DNA of 64,000 nt from Amblyornis subalaris (GCA_018881555.1 JACAXG010000026.1:6133459-6197458); one strand, 5' to 3'. Shown: positions 36,801-49,992, counted from the first letter of the stretch. Translations and numbers: made by a program. The notes: generated by a model from the sequence alone, not told the origin.

Positions 36801-39800
36801 AGTTCCTAGATACCCGTAATTCCTTTCTATTGGATACTATTTCACTTCCTTTTAAGTTGATGGGAATTTTGTTCAGTAGAAATAGAATTGAGNCTGTGGT
36901 CAAGCACTCACATGTGTGCAGAAAATATAAATATTCTCTGGGGAAACTCAAGTGCTATGACTCTGTTCGATCCTCATGTGACTACCAAAGGAATCTAGGA
37001 AAAAATCCCAATGTATTTTATCCATTAAACCTGATTTATCTCTGACTAATGACTCTTCAAGTTTGTCTTTAATATGTTATACTTTGAAACTTAATTTACT
37101 GTATATTTTATGCTTTATTTCTCTGATTTATATTGCAAGCCTTTAAAATAAAATAGAATAACAAATCTTAGAATAGTTCATCATGCTGAAGTTATATTGC
37201 AGTTCATGGCATGGAAAGCTGTAAATACTGAAGTTCTGATTAATATTTAAATGCTAATTAGGCACAGTGATTTGAAAACCGTCCTTTGGTATTGAAATAC
37301 AGAAGAAAGCCTTCATATTCCAGAACACATACAAAGGCTAATGAAAACAATGAAAATCAGACAATTTTTCTTATTCCTCGAGGAAGTGGAAAATTACTTG
37401 AATCAAACACGTATAATAAACTACAAAATTGTTTATTCTAAAATTTTTAGGACCGACTGGGAAAAGTATTTTTGCAAGTGATTCACATTCCAGTCCTATT
37501 AGCAAGGTTTCTTCAAAAGTGGAAATCAACACAAGTCACTAGAAATAGATTGGATCTTTATTTTGATTTATGAAGATGGAAAGCAAGTTTTGTTTGGGCA
37601 AGCACACCCTGTTAAATTTAATTAAGATATATGTTCTTAAATCTTCATTGCGATCACTATCCTGGGTAACAGGCCATGGAAACTGACACATTTCCAATTA
37701 AACCAGCCACAGGTAAAGCCAAACCACGGCCTGTACTTAGCCAGATCAGGACATGCAAGAGTGGCAGACAGGTATTTAAGCAGCAGGACACTAATTTATT
37801 AATTAAATTCCGTGGGGAACCATCCATTCATCCTTTCTCACATCCCAGATGTTTATTTGGGTCCACTCTGTGTTTGCTTGGTTCCCATTCCTGATTTCCT
37901 AGCTCGAGATAGACTCTCTCCATGCTCCTCTCCAGGAATCAGGTGATAGAGACCTCGCAGCTGTAGCTGACGGCAGTAGGAACAGTGAGCCAAGGGGAAT
38001 ATCTGCTCTGGGAAAGCTACAGGTTTCCTTTCTTTCCTCAAGCATAAGATCTCATTTAACNTTTGGGCTGCCCCTTTCAGTTTTGTCTCCTCTGAACACA
38101 GTCAAAAACTGTGAAAGATCATTTCTATTTTTCTTCTGTTGTTTCTTTGAGATCTTAGATTTCTCTGACCTGCACCTTCATTAAAATAAAAGGTGAAAAA
38201 ACTCTGCCACTTTGACTCACTTGGACTCAGATCTTATCTTATAGCAGGAAACTGATCAGAAAAATATGAAGTATGAAGCGAAAGGTTTCCTGAAAGCCAG
38301 ATCAGATATTAGAGTTTGAGTGATACAAATCTCTCTAACCTGTGTGAATAGGGAAAACAATTTTCTGCGTTTATATGGACGTTTCTCCAAACACTCCATT
38401 ATAAAATAAGCCTCTTTCAGTTTGCCAGCTGCCCACCACCCAAAGGCCTGTTCCACGTTTCTCCACTTCACTCCAGCAAGACACAAGAGACAGGTTAAAT
38501 CATTCTGAGTTTTCCAACAGGGATGATACTTTAACTTTCTTTGCTTCCGTGGTCACAGGACAATATGATGGGATAATCCAGTATTACAACCTGCTGTCTC
38601 TCACCTACACCTAAAGCTCATTCCAGATTAGATTTTGAGCAATGCAGTTTATGTGGGAATTCAAAAGTTGTTGTACTTCACCAATTGAGTCTCTGTAGCT
38701 GAAAACTTAGCAGGAGCTCTGAATAATTTACATAATTTTACATATCTTTATATTTTCTCTTGACCACTGCAATACATTTGAGTCTGGCAAGTTTGCAATT
38801 GGACATGTGAGGTAAAGTTATAGGAGCTGTATATTTGGAGTCCATCACAATAGATTTAGCATTTGATTTGATATCCATTTACAATTTCATGTTCTCTTAG
38901 CCTTCATCTATTTCAGACCATAAATTAGTCATATTACAGCACATAAGCTTTGCCTGTTCAGAACAAACTTTCTCCTGAACCTGAAAGGTGCACGAATACT
39001 CCAAGTTTCTGCACCCTAAACTGTAAGCAGGGTCANTTGTTTAATACTGTGCCTGTCAGATTATTTCCACATAATCTTCTATCCCCTACAGCTAGAAATA
39101 TAGCTGTGGGTGACANAGCTACACATGAAATCATCGAGTGTGTTTTAAAATTCAAATCATAGCATTTAACTTTCCTTAGCAAGGATCACTGCAAGTGGGG
39201 ACAAACTGCCACCTACATCAAACTTTACCTTTNGATTTTTGAAAAGGTCTGGAGGTGGGGATTGGGGCCATCTGCAAAGAAGATCAGCTCAGAAATATTT
39301 TCCTCCTGTAAGCTTTTTGGCATGATTCATGGACCATTTAGGGGAAAAGAATTAAGAGCCTGGAACGCATGGTACTGGAATACCCTGCAAACCACACATT
39401 CTGGTTATTTTCTGAACCTGCAAGAAAGAAAAACCTGGATGCAAATGGTANCTTTATGTGGCCTTATTTTTTTGTGATGGGACTCTACTTCAGAACTTGA
39501 GAAAAAAATCTTTTTTCAGGGTTGCCCACAGGGCAAAACTATTCTTTGGGAGTGTTTTTTTCCTTCTGAATACATCTAGGTTGTCAGCTATGTGGGCATA
39601 GAAATGTCATCTTTTTATGTGTGTTTGTGAACTTCAGATAAAAAAAAGTAATGAGAATCCAACTCTGGATAAACAGAGTATAATCAAAGATTCTGAACTT
39701 GACTATACACTATGAAGATGTAATTATGAAAAATATCTGTGGCACATCTTGCTGTTCCATCAAGGCATGTGCTCAGCAGGGCCCAGTTGTGCTCTTGGTG

Positions 39801-40807
39801 AGGTCTTCCTGAGCCCTTTACCAGCTGCTTTTACCACACTGCTGACCCCAACACCTTCAGGTCCCAGGAACATGCAGTCTGTGTAACAAAAATGTAGGTC
39901 ACGTTGGCAGCTGCTGGATTACCCATACTGGGTATTGATTAGTGTTACCAGCAGGGATAATGTGAGGTGAATTCCTCTGCTTTTCTTTCCTGGGTTGGGT
40001 GAAGAAAAGCGTGTAATGCCTCTTTTCTCATATTGCCCATTGACTGTGCCCCTAGAAGGTGCTGCTCAGAAAATCANTGCCTCTGAGCATGTGCATGTCA
40101 CACACAACAGGGCTGCTTCCCTGGTATTTAGTGACAGTAGTTTTCGATTAACCTCTTTGATTTGCTTAAACTTGTTTGCTGTAAATTTCAAGAATGACCN
40201 TTTCCCGTTGCTGTCAAACTAATACAGTTCTTGTCTGAGTGTGTGGGAGGGCTGAATGGCTGGAGAAAATTTTAAGAGGAATAAAAAGTTGCTTGCAGAA
40301 GAGCATGTTTCCTTTCCAAACGCATAACATTTTCAGATTAGCATATCTTATTTCATCCATGAGGTATCCCTCAAACCTGTAAANCTTTATAGGTGTTTAT
40401 TATAGAAGTTTTCAGTCAAGCCTGTTCTAATTGAAATTATTATTTGTGTAAAAATTATGAGCTGGGTTACTTTGCCACATATAAACAGCTAGTAATCTAA
40501 ATTACATTTTCNGACAACCTGCTAGTTCTTAAGGTTAAACATATACTGACTGTAATAGAAGGTCAGACCAATGTTAAGCACATTTGGAACTGGNTCTTTA
40601 CTAATGTGATGAGAAGAAGTGAAAATACCAAGATGTGGCATTACAACTTTAAATAGCTCTTTTGAAACAAAACATATTTGTTGCGTTCAGACCAGGTAGA
40701 AAGTTAAAGCAGAGCTGTGTGAAAAGGAACTTATTTCTCATTGTTTACACAGAAAGCCTGGGGAGGAAGAAAATATAATACAGTGTTAATCAAATGTGTT
40801 CTAATAA
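33889..40807. other. CR1-free AT-rich sequence
   Basis: Almost 7 kb without any recognised repeat or gene. Many single-base N calls occur. AT-rich, motif-dense segments such as 35570-35680 (TTATTGCTGCTTTGTGTAAT) look enhancer-like but this is impression only. Confidence 0.5.
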
Positions 40808-40858
40808 TGTTTATATATATATATGTGTGTGTATATATGTATGTATAGTATATATAAA
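40808..40858. repeat. TA/TG alternating simple repeat
   Basis: TATATATATATATGTGTGTG continues into TATATATGTATGTATAGTATATATAA. It is a short alternating pyrimidine-purine tract. Confidence 0.85.
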
Positions 40859-41520
40859 CCTGTATTGGTATTCACGTAAAAATTCATCAGGAGCTTTAGG
40901 GGCAGGAATAATCTTTCCATCATATCCCTTTCTAATACCTACGAATTTAACAAAGGCTCAATACCGCAGATCAGCTAAACAAGGAGATATTAGAGTATTT
41001 AATCAGCAGGATGGTAGCAGCTATGAGAACTTGCTATAGGATTATGGACAGGATTTTCTCCTGGGGCATTCTCTTGTCTTTGTCTGCTTACACAACAGAA
41101 GAAATTACTGCTGAAGAGGCTTTTGTCATCTTAATGAGTAACTTATGTAGCTGAAACCATTGAAACTTCTCCATCTAATAAGAGTAAATTAGGAAGCAGA
41201 AAGTAAGTGCATTGCAATTTCCTCCCTTCATATCTACTCCAGTATTGTGAAAAATTTCTGGTTTATTGTATTTAAGATTTCATTATTGTTTGGTTTGTGA
41301 TTAAAATAATTTGACTGANAGAATTTCCTTTTGGTGTTTAGGTCAAGCAGGCCAAATTTTTAGTCAGATTCCTAGACGGGGATTCTTATTTTCCAGTGAG
41401 CTATATGACTAGATAAAGAAAATGTTAAGAAAAGAATTACTCAGCAAGTATTCAGCAACCTGGGCAACAATTCGTTAAATAATTATATAGATACATTTAG
41501 GAAGTGTTATACCAGAGCAT

Positions 41521-41677
41521 CTTTCCCTTTTTCCTTTCCTTTCCTTTCCTTTCCTTTCCTTTCCTTTCCTTTCCTTTCCCTTTCCTTTCCTTTCCTTTCC
41601 TTTCCTTTCCTTTCCTTTCCTTTCCTTTCCTTTCCTTTCCTCTCCTTTCCTCTCCTTTCCTCTCCTTTCCTCTCCTT
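41521..41677. repeat. (TTTCC)n microsatellite grading into a decamer
   Basis: About 24 copies of CTTTC/TTTCC with one interruption (CCCTTT near 41579) are followed at 41636-41677 by four units of the decamer CTTTCCTCTC. The plus strand is all pyrimidine, as in the array at 12.5 kb. Open frames on either strand are repeat artefacts. Confidence 0.97.
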
Positions 41678-41739
41678 GTGGTACACAGTAGCAGTTTGTG
41701 AGCCTGGTGCACCATCTAAATAAACTCTCCCAGACCTAC

Positions 41740-43060
41740 GGGTCCTGTTGCTACCACACGGACAATACAGCTACGTAGAAACAAAGGAGGGCACACGAGG
41801 AATGACTCTCTTGGGTTTAGAATGACTCAGTAGTAAATGTCCTTACCGTCTCGTCTGCCAGGGCAGCCCATGGCTCAGAGCAGCAGCANCTTGCTGCTCA
41901 GCTCTGAGATGCCTTTGAACTGTTCTGCCAGCAAGACCCCAGCTCTCCTCACATCTCCAGCAAAGCCCTCACTGGAGGTCAGACAGATAGAAAAGAGGGC
42001 CTGGCCTCCCTTCCTGCTGACCCTGGCTGCTGCGAGCCCTCTGGCTGACGCGCGGGGACTTCCACTGCAGNACAGACACACAGAAGCGGGGTGGCTTCAA
42101 GGTCTGCTGCTGCTGCAGATGAAGTTTGGCAAGGCTGGCACCAGGGAAGGGAAAATTCGTTTGGTTTGTAGAATCACTTGCTGGCGCTTTATGTTTGTGT
42201 GTGCGTGAGAACTGGTCAGTTAGGAAGAATCAACAATTGTCCCTGACAGAAGAGCAGTTCAGTGTTCTGGGGCCATATCTTGGTGCAGGAATTGGGACGC
42301 CTCTAAGTTGTCAGAGAGCCAAGCAGGCAGCCAAGGTGCGGCACGGGCAGGGGATGTCACCCAGTCGTACTTGGCTAAAGCTCAGGCTTGAACTCTGCAT
42401 CTGTAAAAGCTAACAGGCAGAAACCCGCGAACAGATGACACCCAGCCGTCAGCGTGAATTGCAAAAAGATTTCCCAATATATTTATGTCGGACGGGTACT
42501 CAGTGAGATTAGGATCTCAGAAATCTCTGTGCTAAATGTGCCCATAATGAGATATTATCGCCTCCTCAAGCAGTTAGCTGCTAAATAGAGGAGGCATGCA
42601 AAGGCAGTCTTTTATCCTTGTTTAATAGATTAGGAAATTAGGTGATCAAATAGTTCTTTCCAGAGTCTTTAAGAGCTTTCAGGGAAAGAGAAGAACTGAA
42701 CCCAACTCATCTCAAACATCTAAATTCAGTTCTTTGACTTTAAGGTCATCCTTCCTTTCCTCTCCCCTCCTAGATTTTTATTACAAAGACCGCAATCACA
42801 AAATGTATCAGTNTTTACCGTTTGGTGTAAATAGTCCTAGGACCGAAAGCAGAGCAATTGCTTGATAAGCACAGTCCATTTTTGCAAGGAGGCTGCAAAC
42901 TTGGTCTCCCGTGCAAGCAGTTTTGTTGTGGTGTGTGAAGCCGCAGCGCTCACAGGATTACACCGGCAGGAAGGAGAGCCTCCCTGCTGCAGCTGGAACT
43001 GAAATCATCTACTCGTGGTAACGTTTTTAGAGAGCTGATAAAACTCGTAGTCATGCATAC
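41740..43060. other. CpG-bearing patch, possible orphan CpG island or regulatory DNA
   Basis: CpG dinucleotides, rare elsewhere in the window, recur here: near 42034 (TGCGAG), 42048-42054 (GACGCGCGGGG), 42337 (GTGCGGCACGGG), 42426 (CCCGCGAAC), 42447 (CAGCCGTCAGCGTG), 42489 (TCGGACGGG), and 42940-42966 (GCCGCAGCGCTC, CACCGGCAG). A 123-codon plus-strand open stretch at 41837-42208 has no recognised similarity and contains two N. No TATA box, exon or transcript can be shown. It could be a weak unmethylated island, an old GC-rich insertion or a local composition shift. Confidence 0.35.
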
Positions 43061-45930
43061 ATTGGAAAAGACAGGGTTTCAAAATCAGGAAATGCTCAGA
43101 ACGCATGATTGTTACAAGCTGTATAACCCCAAGATTTTTGGGCAGATTCTCAACTTTGGGGCTTGGCAATAGACAGAGACGCAACGTCTTTCACTCAAAT
43201 GAATCACGAAATTCTATCATTTTTTTTCTTTTCTTTTTTCTTTTTTCCACCCTTTTTTAATAGTTACAGTTGGCTGATGTATTAACTTTTTAACAGCTTG
43301 CATAGTGTTCCTTTCTTAATGAAGTATTTTAAAGTGCCTTAATTACTGAACGGCTTACATTTACATTTGCAGATTCAATGACTACAGGACTGAGGAAGTC
43401 GTTTTCAAATTAGATGGTCCCAAGTTTACTGCAAATACATATACAATTATCTTCTTCTAATGAGATACAGGCACCAAATTTCGAACAAATCCAAACAAGA
43501 CACTTTTTAATCTGATGCAGTAAGGGTGCCCTTTATAAAGCCGTTACAGTACTTATTTGTCTGAAATCTATTTTGTTTTACACGCAAGTATAAATCAGTT
43601 TCATTCTATTAAAGTGCAGAAAAATCAAGTTTTTCAGATCCTAGATACAGGGAAAAAGTATCAAGATTTGAGTGGGCATTGCCTCTTCATACTGAAATGG
43701 CTTCCTTTGCCTGTATGTAACAAATAATATCCATTCTCTGTATGTGCTATAAATGCATCAAATGTACAGCAGTAGTTTTATGTGTGTGAATGAGCCAGGG
43801 AATGTGTGATTAGCAAGCCATTGTGAGGTGCTGGGAGAATACACTTCATGAAATGGATACCTCAACGTAGTTGCCAAAAGCCCCAGATGATCATTTTAAA
43901 AGTGTTTTCAAATATTTATGGGTCTTTGGGGGCCCTATAAAGACCATTCACTTTCCAGAAAACAGACCAATGTAATCTGAAGGAAAAATTATTTTTCTGG
44001 CCACCCAGCTGCACCAACTAGGTGAGATATATTGATATTACTTGCACGTAGATAAGTCAAAGAATGGTTTTCTTAGTACGTGAGGATTGCAAATTTGTAG
44101 TGGAATATATCAAAATCCAGATTCAGTACTGGAAAGTTACATTTGTTTAGAAGTCCTGTAGTCACTGAGGAGACACAAACTATTTCACAGCCTTCCTTGA
44201 AGCAGAGATAAACAACTTCAGCCTCGAAGTCTCTTGAGCCCCTTTGCTTTCTGCAAATGAGGAAGTCAAACATCTATATATCTCAAATATGAGCAAAATC
44301 TACTATGAATCAACAGGGTCTATTTCAGAGAGAATACTTCTGTTTGAATATAGTAAATTACAAGCTACACATAATGATCTTCAGTATTGTTAGCAAGGGA
44401 ATACACTTTGGTACTAGTTATGAAAATAACTAGAACAACCCATTTTCTTTGGTTTCAACAGTTACAAGTAAACACTAAGTTCCTGAGGCAGTCTGAAAGG
44501 AGAATAACAGGTATTTTAGTGTTTGAAACTAAATTTAAAGAAGTTTTAACATTCTCAGAGCTGCAAATCTGGTAAACAGATTTCTTGCCCATCACATGTA
44601 ATAAAAAGTATATTCAATTGCAGATACAGATGGAGAAACCTCAACATCAAAGTACTTAATTGGCCACCTACCATTTTTTTGTCTGCTATTGTGATAATGA
44701 ATGATGTCACTGCAGTTTACTGTCCCAATCTTATTTTCTCTATAGACTACCAAAGGTATTAAATTTCCACTTCCAGGATTTTTCTTCCTTCTTTCCAATA
44801 AGTTATTGCCATCATTTATACACAGATTTAACTACTCAGTGGCGCAGTATCAACTGAATTGGGTTTAGTCTTGTAAAAAAAGCAGAGAATAATTTCTTCC
44901 TGTCTCCTAGGAACTGTTCTGCTACCTGGTTCCAGTGGCCTCATCTTTTCCTTCCTTTTCTGTTGGGCTTAAACATCCCCTTTTCTTTATCACTTTTTAT
45001 TTCTATGCTGAGATAAATACGTTCTATCCGAATCACAGAAAATGTGTGTCATCAGATTTGCTCTCTGATCTCATTTCTATTGACCTCTATCCATCAAAGG
45101 TCTACCCACATTCATTTCTCTGAAAGCTCTTTTGGCTGTTTTAGCAAATTTATTGCTTTTTCCTTTTAGAAAAATTGGAGCACCACGAATGCATGTATGA
45201 AAAGTATTCCTTTTTCTGAACTAAAAGAATAAACCTATAGGATATATTTCTTCCTTTTTACTCCATCAGCTGCTTGTCTACTTCCAACAAGATAAGATGG
45301 CTATATGAAAAAAAANCACAAATGCAGAAATATAGCTGCTTTATGTGAAAGACAACTTTTCTAATCACTATGGCAGCAGAAATTATCAAACTATAAATTT
45401 CTGTGTATTATATAGGGTTTTCTGGCGGAGAGAGGAAAGAGCGCTTGGACAAAACTTAGAACAGTCATCAGAAAATGTGAGATAACTGGTTAAAGTAAAC
45501 ATAATAAAGGTGCAGTGTGAACATTTTCAAACAAACTGCTATTAAATTTTGCAATATTTTTAGTCAGGCACTGCTAAAGTATCCATTTTCCTTATAGGAA
45601 AACAAAAAAGCACAGGAAAAAAATATAAGAGAAAAATGATTTTTACATCTCAGTTCAAGAAATAGGAGAATCCATAGTAGTCTATGTGTTGCCAGTTTAT
45701 GTGGATCCTTTCTATCATTTTCATGCTGATAAGATGTCATTTTAACCAGTTTTGTTTAGGTTATATTCTGGATAATTTGACATGGAATTTGCCCTCTAAA
45801 GAAAGGACATACATTAAAAAAAAAAAAAAAGACAGATGAATGTATTAAGGCAATGCAATACTTATATCCTGTGGGGTTTTTTCAGCCTAAAAGTTTCACA
45901 TAAGGTCGCAATTCTGCATATTTTGGAGAG
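43061..45930. other. CR1-free AT-rich sequence
   Basis: No gene or repeat is recognised apart from a T-rich tract at 43220-43260 and a 16-A run near 45815. Confidence 0.5.
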
Positions 45931-46190
45931 GATCATAGAATGGTCTGAGTTGGAAGGGACACTAAAGATCATCTGTCACATGGGCAGAGACACCTTCCAC
46001 TAGGCCAGGTTGCTCAGAGCCTCATCCAGCCTGGCCTCGAACACTTCCAGGGATGGGGCATCCAATGTTTCCCTGGGCAACCTATTCCAGAACCTCATCA
46101 CTCTCACAATAAAGAATTTCTTCTTAATATCCAGTCTAAANGTACTCTCTAANTTTGATGTCATTCCCCCTTGTTCTGTCAGTATAAGGA
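45931..46190 (-). mobile_element. CR1 LINE 3' end
   Basis: The antisense copy starts GATCATAGAATGGTCTGAGT and continues through GCAGAGACACCTTCCACTAG, GGTTGCTCAGAGCCTCATCC, GAACACTTCCAGGGATGGGG and CAATAAAGAATTTCTTCTTA. Similarity ends at about 46190. Two N lie at 46141 and 46153. Confidence 0.92.
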
Positions 46191-46789
46191 GGAGCTAAAG
46201 TCCATCAGCTCCTGGGAACAGCCTCAGTGTCAGCCTTCCAAAGGAAAGCAACAACATGGGGCCAAGTTCTTTCATTACCCTACCAGTGTTTGCCTCACCC
46301 CAGGGCCAGATCTGACTCAAGTTTGCAAGTCTTTGCAGGGACACCAAGGGGAATATCACAAAAACCCTTCTGGAGTTTTCTGCATGTATCCACATAGAGA
46401 TATTCCTCTTGTTTCCCTGTGAAAATCCCTTGCACAGGCGTTGTGCTTTCCTCCAGGGAGAGCAGCAGGACGGTCTCTGCACATTCTGTGCCCAGAAGCA
46501 AAGTGCCTCTCGCACATGTGGTGCAGCTCAGAAGAGTGGACACCTTGCAGCTCTCAGCCCTCTCAGCCTAACAGCAACTTCCTTTTGGCTTTGTGATCCA
46601 GACACTGAGAACCTGAAAAAGGTGCTGGCCCCAAAGTTCCTGAACAAAGGTCCCAGCCTCTGATAACATGAGAAAAGCCTGTGTGTGCACAGAGCTGGGT
46701 GATGTTTGATTAAATTCACTAAGCTGTTCACAGAAGTCAGAGCAAGGTGAGCACAAGTAAGTGGGTGCCAAGGGGATTGTATGATATGG
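46191..46789. other. Moderately GC-rich sequence between CR1 pieces
   Basis: About 600 bp of higher GC than its surroundings, with overlapping open stretches on both strands (up to 106 codons). None resembles a known protein and no splice sites stand out. Origin unknown. Confidence 0.4.
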
Positions 46790-46850
46790 TGGCCAGTTAT
46801 AACAGGGGACAGAATTCGATGACCAAGGAGGTCTTTTTCAACCTTCTACT
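46790..46850 (+). mobile_element. Short CR1 LINE tail remnant
   Basis: GACAGAATTCGATGACCAAG followed by GAGGTCTTTTTCAACCTTCT resembles the sense CR1 terminus (reading roughly GGACTCGATGACCTCTAGAGGTCCCTTCCAACC). It is short and diverged. Confidence 0.5.
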
Positions 46851-49837
46851 CTCACATAAGTGTCGAATGCAAATAGATTTAAGTGTTAGAGACTACTATA
46901 TTTGATCTTAGCCTGCCTGCCATGTCAGGACTACCAGGAGGTAACTTGGTCCTATTCCATCTATTGCATGGCTCTTCACAGGTCACATATCAGAACAGAC
47001 TACTCGGCCTACAGATTTATAGAGACACTCCAAAACCCAGAAATTAGAATATAGTCGCCGTTCAAATCTCACCATAGGCTTGCTCACAGTCAACAACTGG
47101 GAACTGTGCAGGAAAGAAAAGAAGTAACTCACTATCAGCAAAGAGAAACACATATCTAACTGTACTTAAAACTCCAGGAACACATTGTAACTGCATTGAA
47201 GACTGATTAAAAAGGGAAGCAACTTTGAAATTCTGCCAGATATTTTCCAGTATGAGTGACTCCCTTTCTGTCTCGCACACAGAACACACCAAGAAGCTGT
47301 GTTGCACACTGCAGCAATCTCCTATTTCAGCATGAAGAAACTGTCAGAGATAAGGCAAGAGATATGTAATATTATAATCATTATTTATTCTAGATTAATG
47401 AAAGGGGAAAATAGCCCTTTTAGTTGCAGCTTGCATGCAGAAAAACATTAATCTTACAGAGCCCAGAGTGTCTATTGTATTCACAATATATTAGCAGTTA
47501 GCTGATCTATCAGCTGAGATGAATTATTACATTGGCTTACAGTGATATCAGTTTTCATTATAGGGCAGACATCCAAGTCCTTTCGTATTCTGTTTGCACA
47601 TCCTTATTTCTTTGCTTTTCCTTTACCCTTCGAATCCTCTCTGGCCTGGAGGTTGGTAGGCTGAATATGATGGGCATTTTTTAATGTCTGATATGCATGA
47701 AGAATTAGAAGATGCAACCAATCAAGTAAACAGTTTTCCAGAGAATCTATCAATTTTGTACCACACCTTCTTCTTTTCATTGACCAAACCTCCTTCTTGG
47801 ACTAAAACTTACTGCAGCTTGGGTAGACAGGAGCAGAAAGGAGGGTTGGGCGTGTTGGTTTGGTTGTCTGTTCTGTGTTGTTATTGTTGTTGTTTGGAGG
47901 TAGCTTTGTTGTTTTGCTTTAATTGTTTGATTGTTCGGCGATTTTTTACTCCATGTTGCACAATAGTGGATCTACCAGCCAAGTAAAGGAAGATGTTCTA
48001 GAGAGCAATTTGCAGCCCTGAATATATATGGTGCAGGATTTCAGGACAAAAAGAGAAAAAAGGTGGAGGAAGAATGAAATGGCAGGCTGCTGTCTAGTAG
48101 AGATGGCTCAGAAAATGCCCTCAAGGACAGATTTTCTAGCCTTTAACACTGCAAGTCTGCAAGCATGGCTTTGGACACAGTCTGAGTGGAACCATGGATC
48201 CTACAGGACCCTCATGACCAAGTTCACTCCTGCATTTTAGCAGCTGTCCTCCAGGATGTCTCTGGGGCTTCTCTTTCCTCCTCCAAAGCTTCAGGTTTTG
48301 GGACAGGAAGGCATGGGGGAGGAGTGGGGTGTTCATATAATTACTTAAAAATATTTTCTTGTTAAATTGTCAATAGTATCTGACTGGCAGCAGTAGCAGT
48401 CCCTCCCTGATGTAGCACAGTCTCAACCCACGGGCAGCATCTGTACTCATGTTCTGTAGTGCTGCATTTTTAGTAAGAGTCTTGTGGGTATGCAGTCCTG
48501 AGACTGCAATTGTTGCTGCATGGCACATCCCTGCAGGTTTCCTCAGCTGCCCAAGGCCGTCAGTGTGGCTACCAAGTACAGCTGGGGGCTCCACTGGATG
48601 ATCAGGGTGCTTTTCCATATGACGGAGAAAGGCTGAGTCTTTAAAATATGAGCCTGTGTATATTTATACGTAGACATACATGTACGTGCACAGGGATTTT
48701 GCAAAACGAACTTCAGCAGATTTTTTCCTTACTTAAGGGATTTATTTCCCTCCTCCACCCTCCCCTTGCTCCCCTTAGAAGTCACTGTCTCTCTCTGATG
48801 TCTTGCCTGCTTCAAGCTGTATTGTATGATTTTTGGGGCAGGGTTTCTTGTACCTTGTCTATGTTTGAAGAGGAAGCGGCAAGCACCACTTCAAGTCTAA
48901 ATAATGACAGTAATCATTTCCAGCAGACAGGCAATCTCTTCCTGGCTGGCTATAGTCTTCAGCCAGACTCTTCAGCCAATGTAACTGGCAGGCCTGATAT
49001 TTCCTCTGAGCCTGGCACAGAGTTAGGACGTTTAGTAGTGTTCTAGATGCCAATTTACCAATTTAGTCCCTAAAGCAGTTTGATTTTGTTGCATGTGAAA
49101 ATATATACTTATCTATTAAAGGAAATACAAGTGGAATAAACCAGGAAATATTAAAACACAGCAGGAGGCAGTGAGATATGGTGTTTCTTAAACAGTAGCA
49201 GTAATCCTAATAAAATGCAGATGCAATCATGTTAAGGGAGCACTGTGGTAATAAAAAGCGAAGAAAGGAGCAAGGTGCATAAAAAGAAGGGGGAGCCCTC
49301 GGGTGGAAGAATGACTCTGAATTTAGCGCAGACATAATGTGGTGCCTGTTACAATTGAACAGATTTGCTTTCAAAGTGTAAAGTCAGTGGGTGGACTGCT
49401 TTCATGCCTGGTGTAACTCCACCGAAGTNGATGGAATTATACTTAGTCTGATTGTAGCTCTGTACAAGCAATATAATAAACTGTAGATGTGAATAACATC
49501 AGATGGACAGTATTGAAAAAAGAAGCATTCATGTGCATTTCCTTAAATGTGTTTGAAATTCAGGGCCCTTTTTGTTCATTTTCCAAGAATATTCACAGCG
49601 ATCATATTTTGGTCACGGAAAACAAATATCTAAGAAATGCTTATTCTTTCAAGTTTTGTAGCTCTCCAGGAAATTTATTTGGTTTCTGTCTTGTGTCAGT
49701 TTTCCTACTGGGGAGCTGAAACAACACCACGTGACACAAGAAACCAGTTCCTAAACACCGCCAGACTTTTATTCTCTCTTTGTACAGTTTCTAACACAAT
49801 GAGAAATCTGCTACATGATGTAGGATTGTGTCTGTTA
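46851..49837. other. Unique sequence; AT-motif cluster at 47380-47560
   Basis: No gene is recognised. The 132-codon plus-strand open stretch at 48648-49046 is unlike proteins I know. The part at 47380-47560 combines ATTATAATCATTATTTATTC, AGATTAATGA and AACATTAATC with few indel-like runs, a homeodomain-motif-rich composition. The text near 49400 (GTGTAACTCCACCGAAGT) recalls an old amniote repeat. Confidence 0.4.
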
Positions 49838-49909
49838 AGATAATAATAATAATACTAATACTAATACTAATACTAATACTAATACTAATACTAATACTAA
49901 TACTAATAC

Positions 49910-49941
<32 letters not shown>

Positions 49942-49942
49942 G
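49838..49942. repeat. (ATA)n flanking (ACTAAT)n microsatellite
   Basis: Trinucleotide AAT units enclose about nine perfect hexamers ACTAAT (about 49853-49909) and then resume as pure AAT. The hexamer appears to be an A-to-C variant of two AAT units that spread through the centre of the array. Confidence 0.95.
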
Positions 49943-49992
49943 CCAAATAGGAAGATATCTTCTTTAAATGTAAGGCATTTAAAGAATAATGC

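Noticed and set aside
45815..45831. 16-A run
   Set aside because: There is no polyadenylation signal at the right distance and no transcript-like sequence upstream; it is a simple A run.
48648..49046. 132-codon plus-strand open stretch starting with ATG
   Set aside because: I found no known motif, no splice or promoter signal and no coding-like composition; length alone is not enough over 64 kb.
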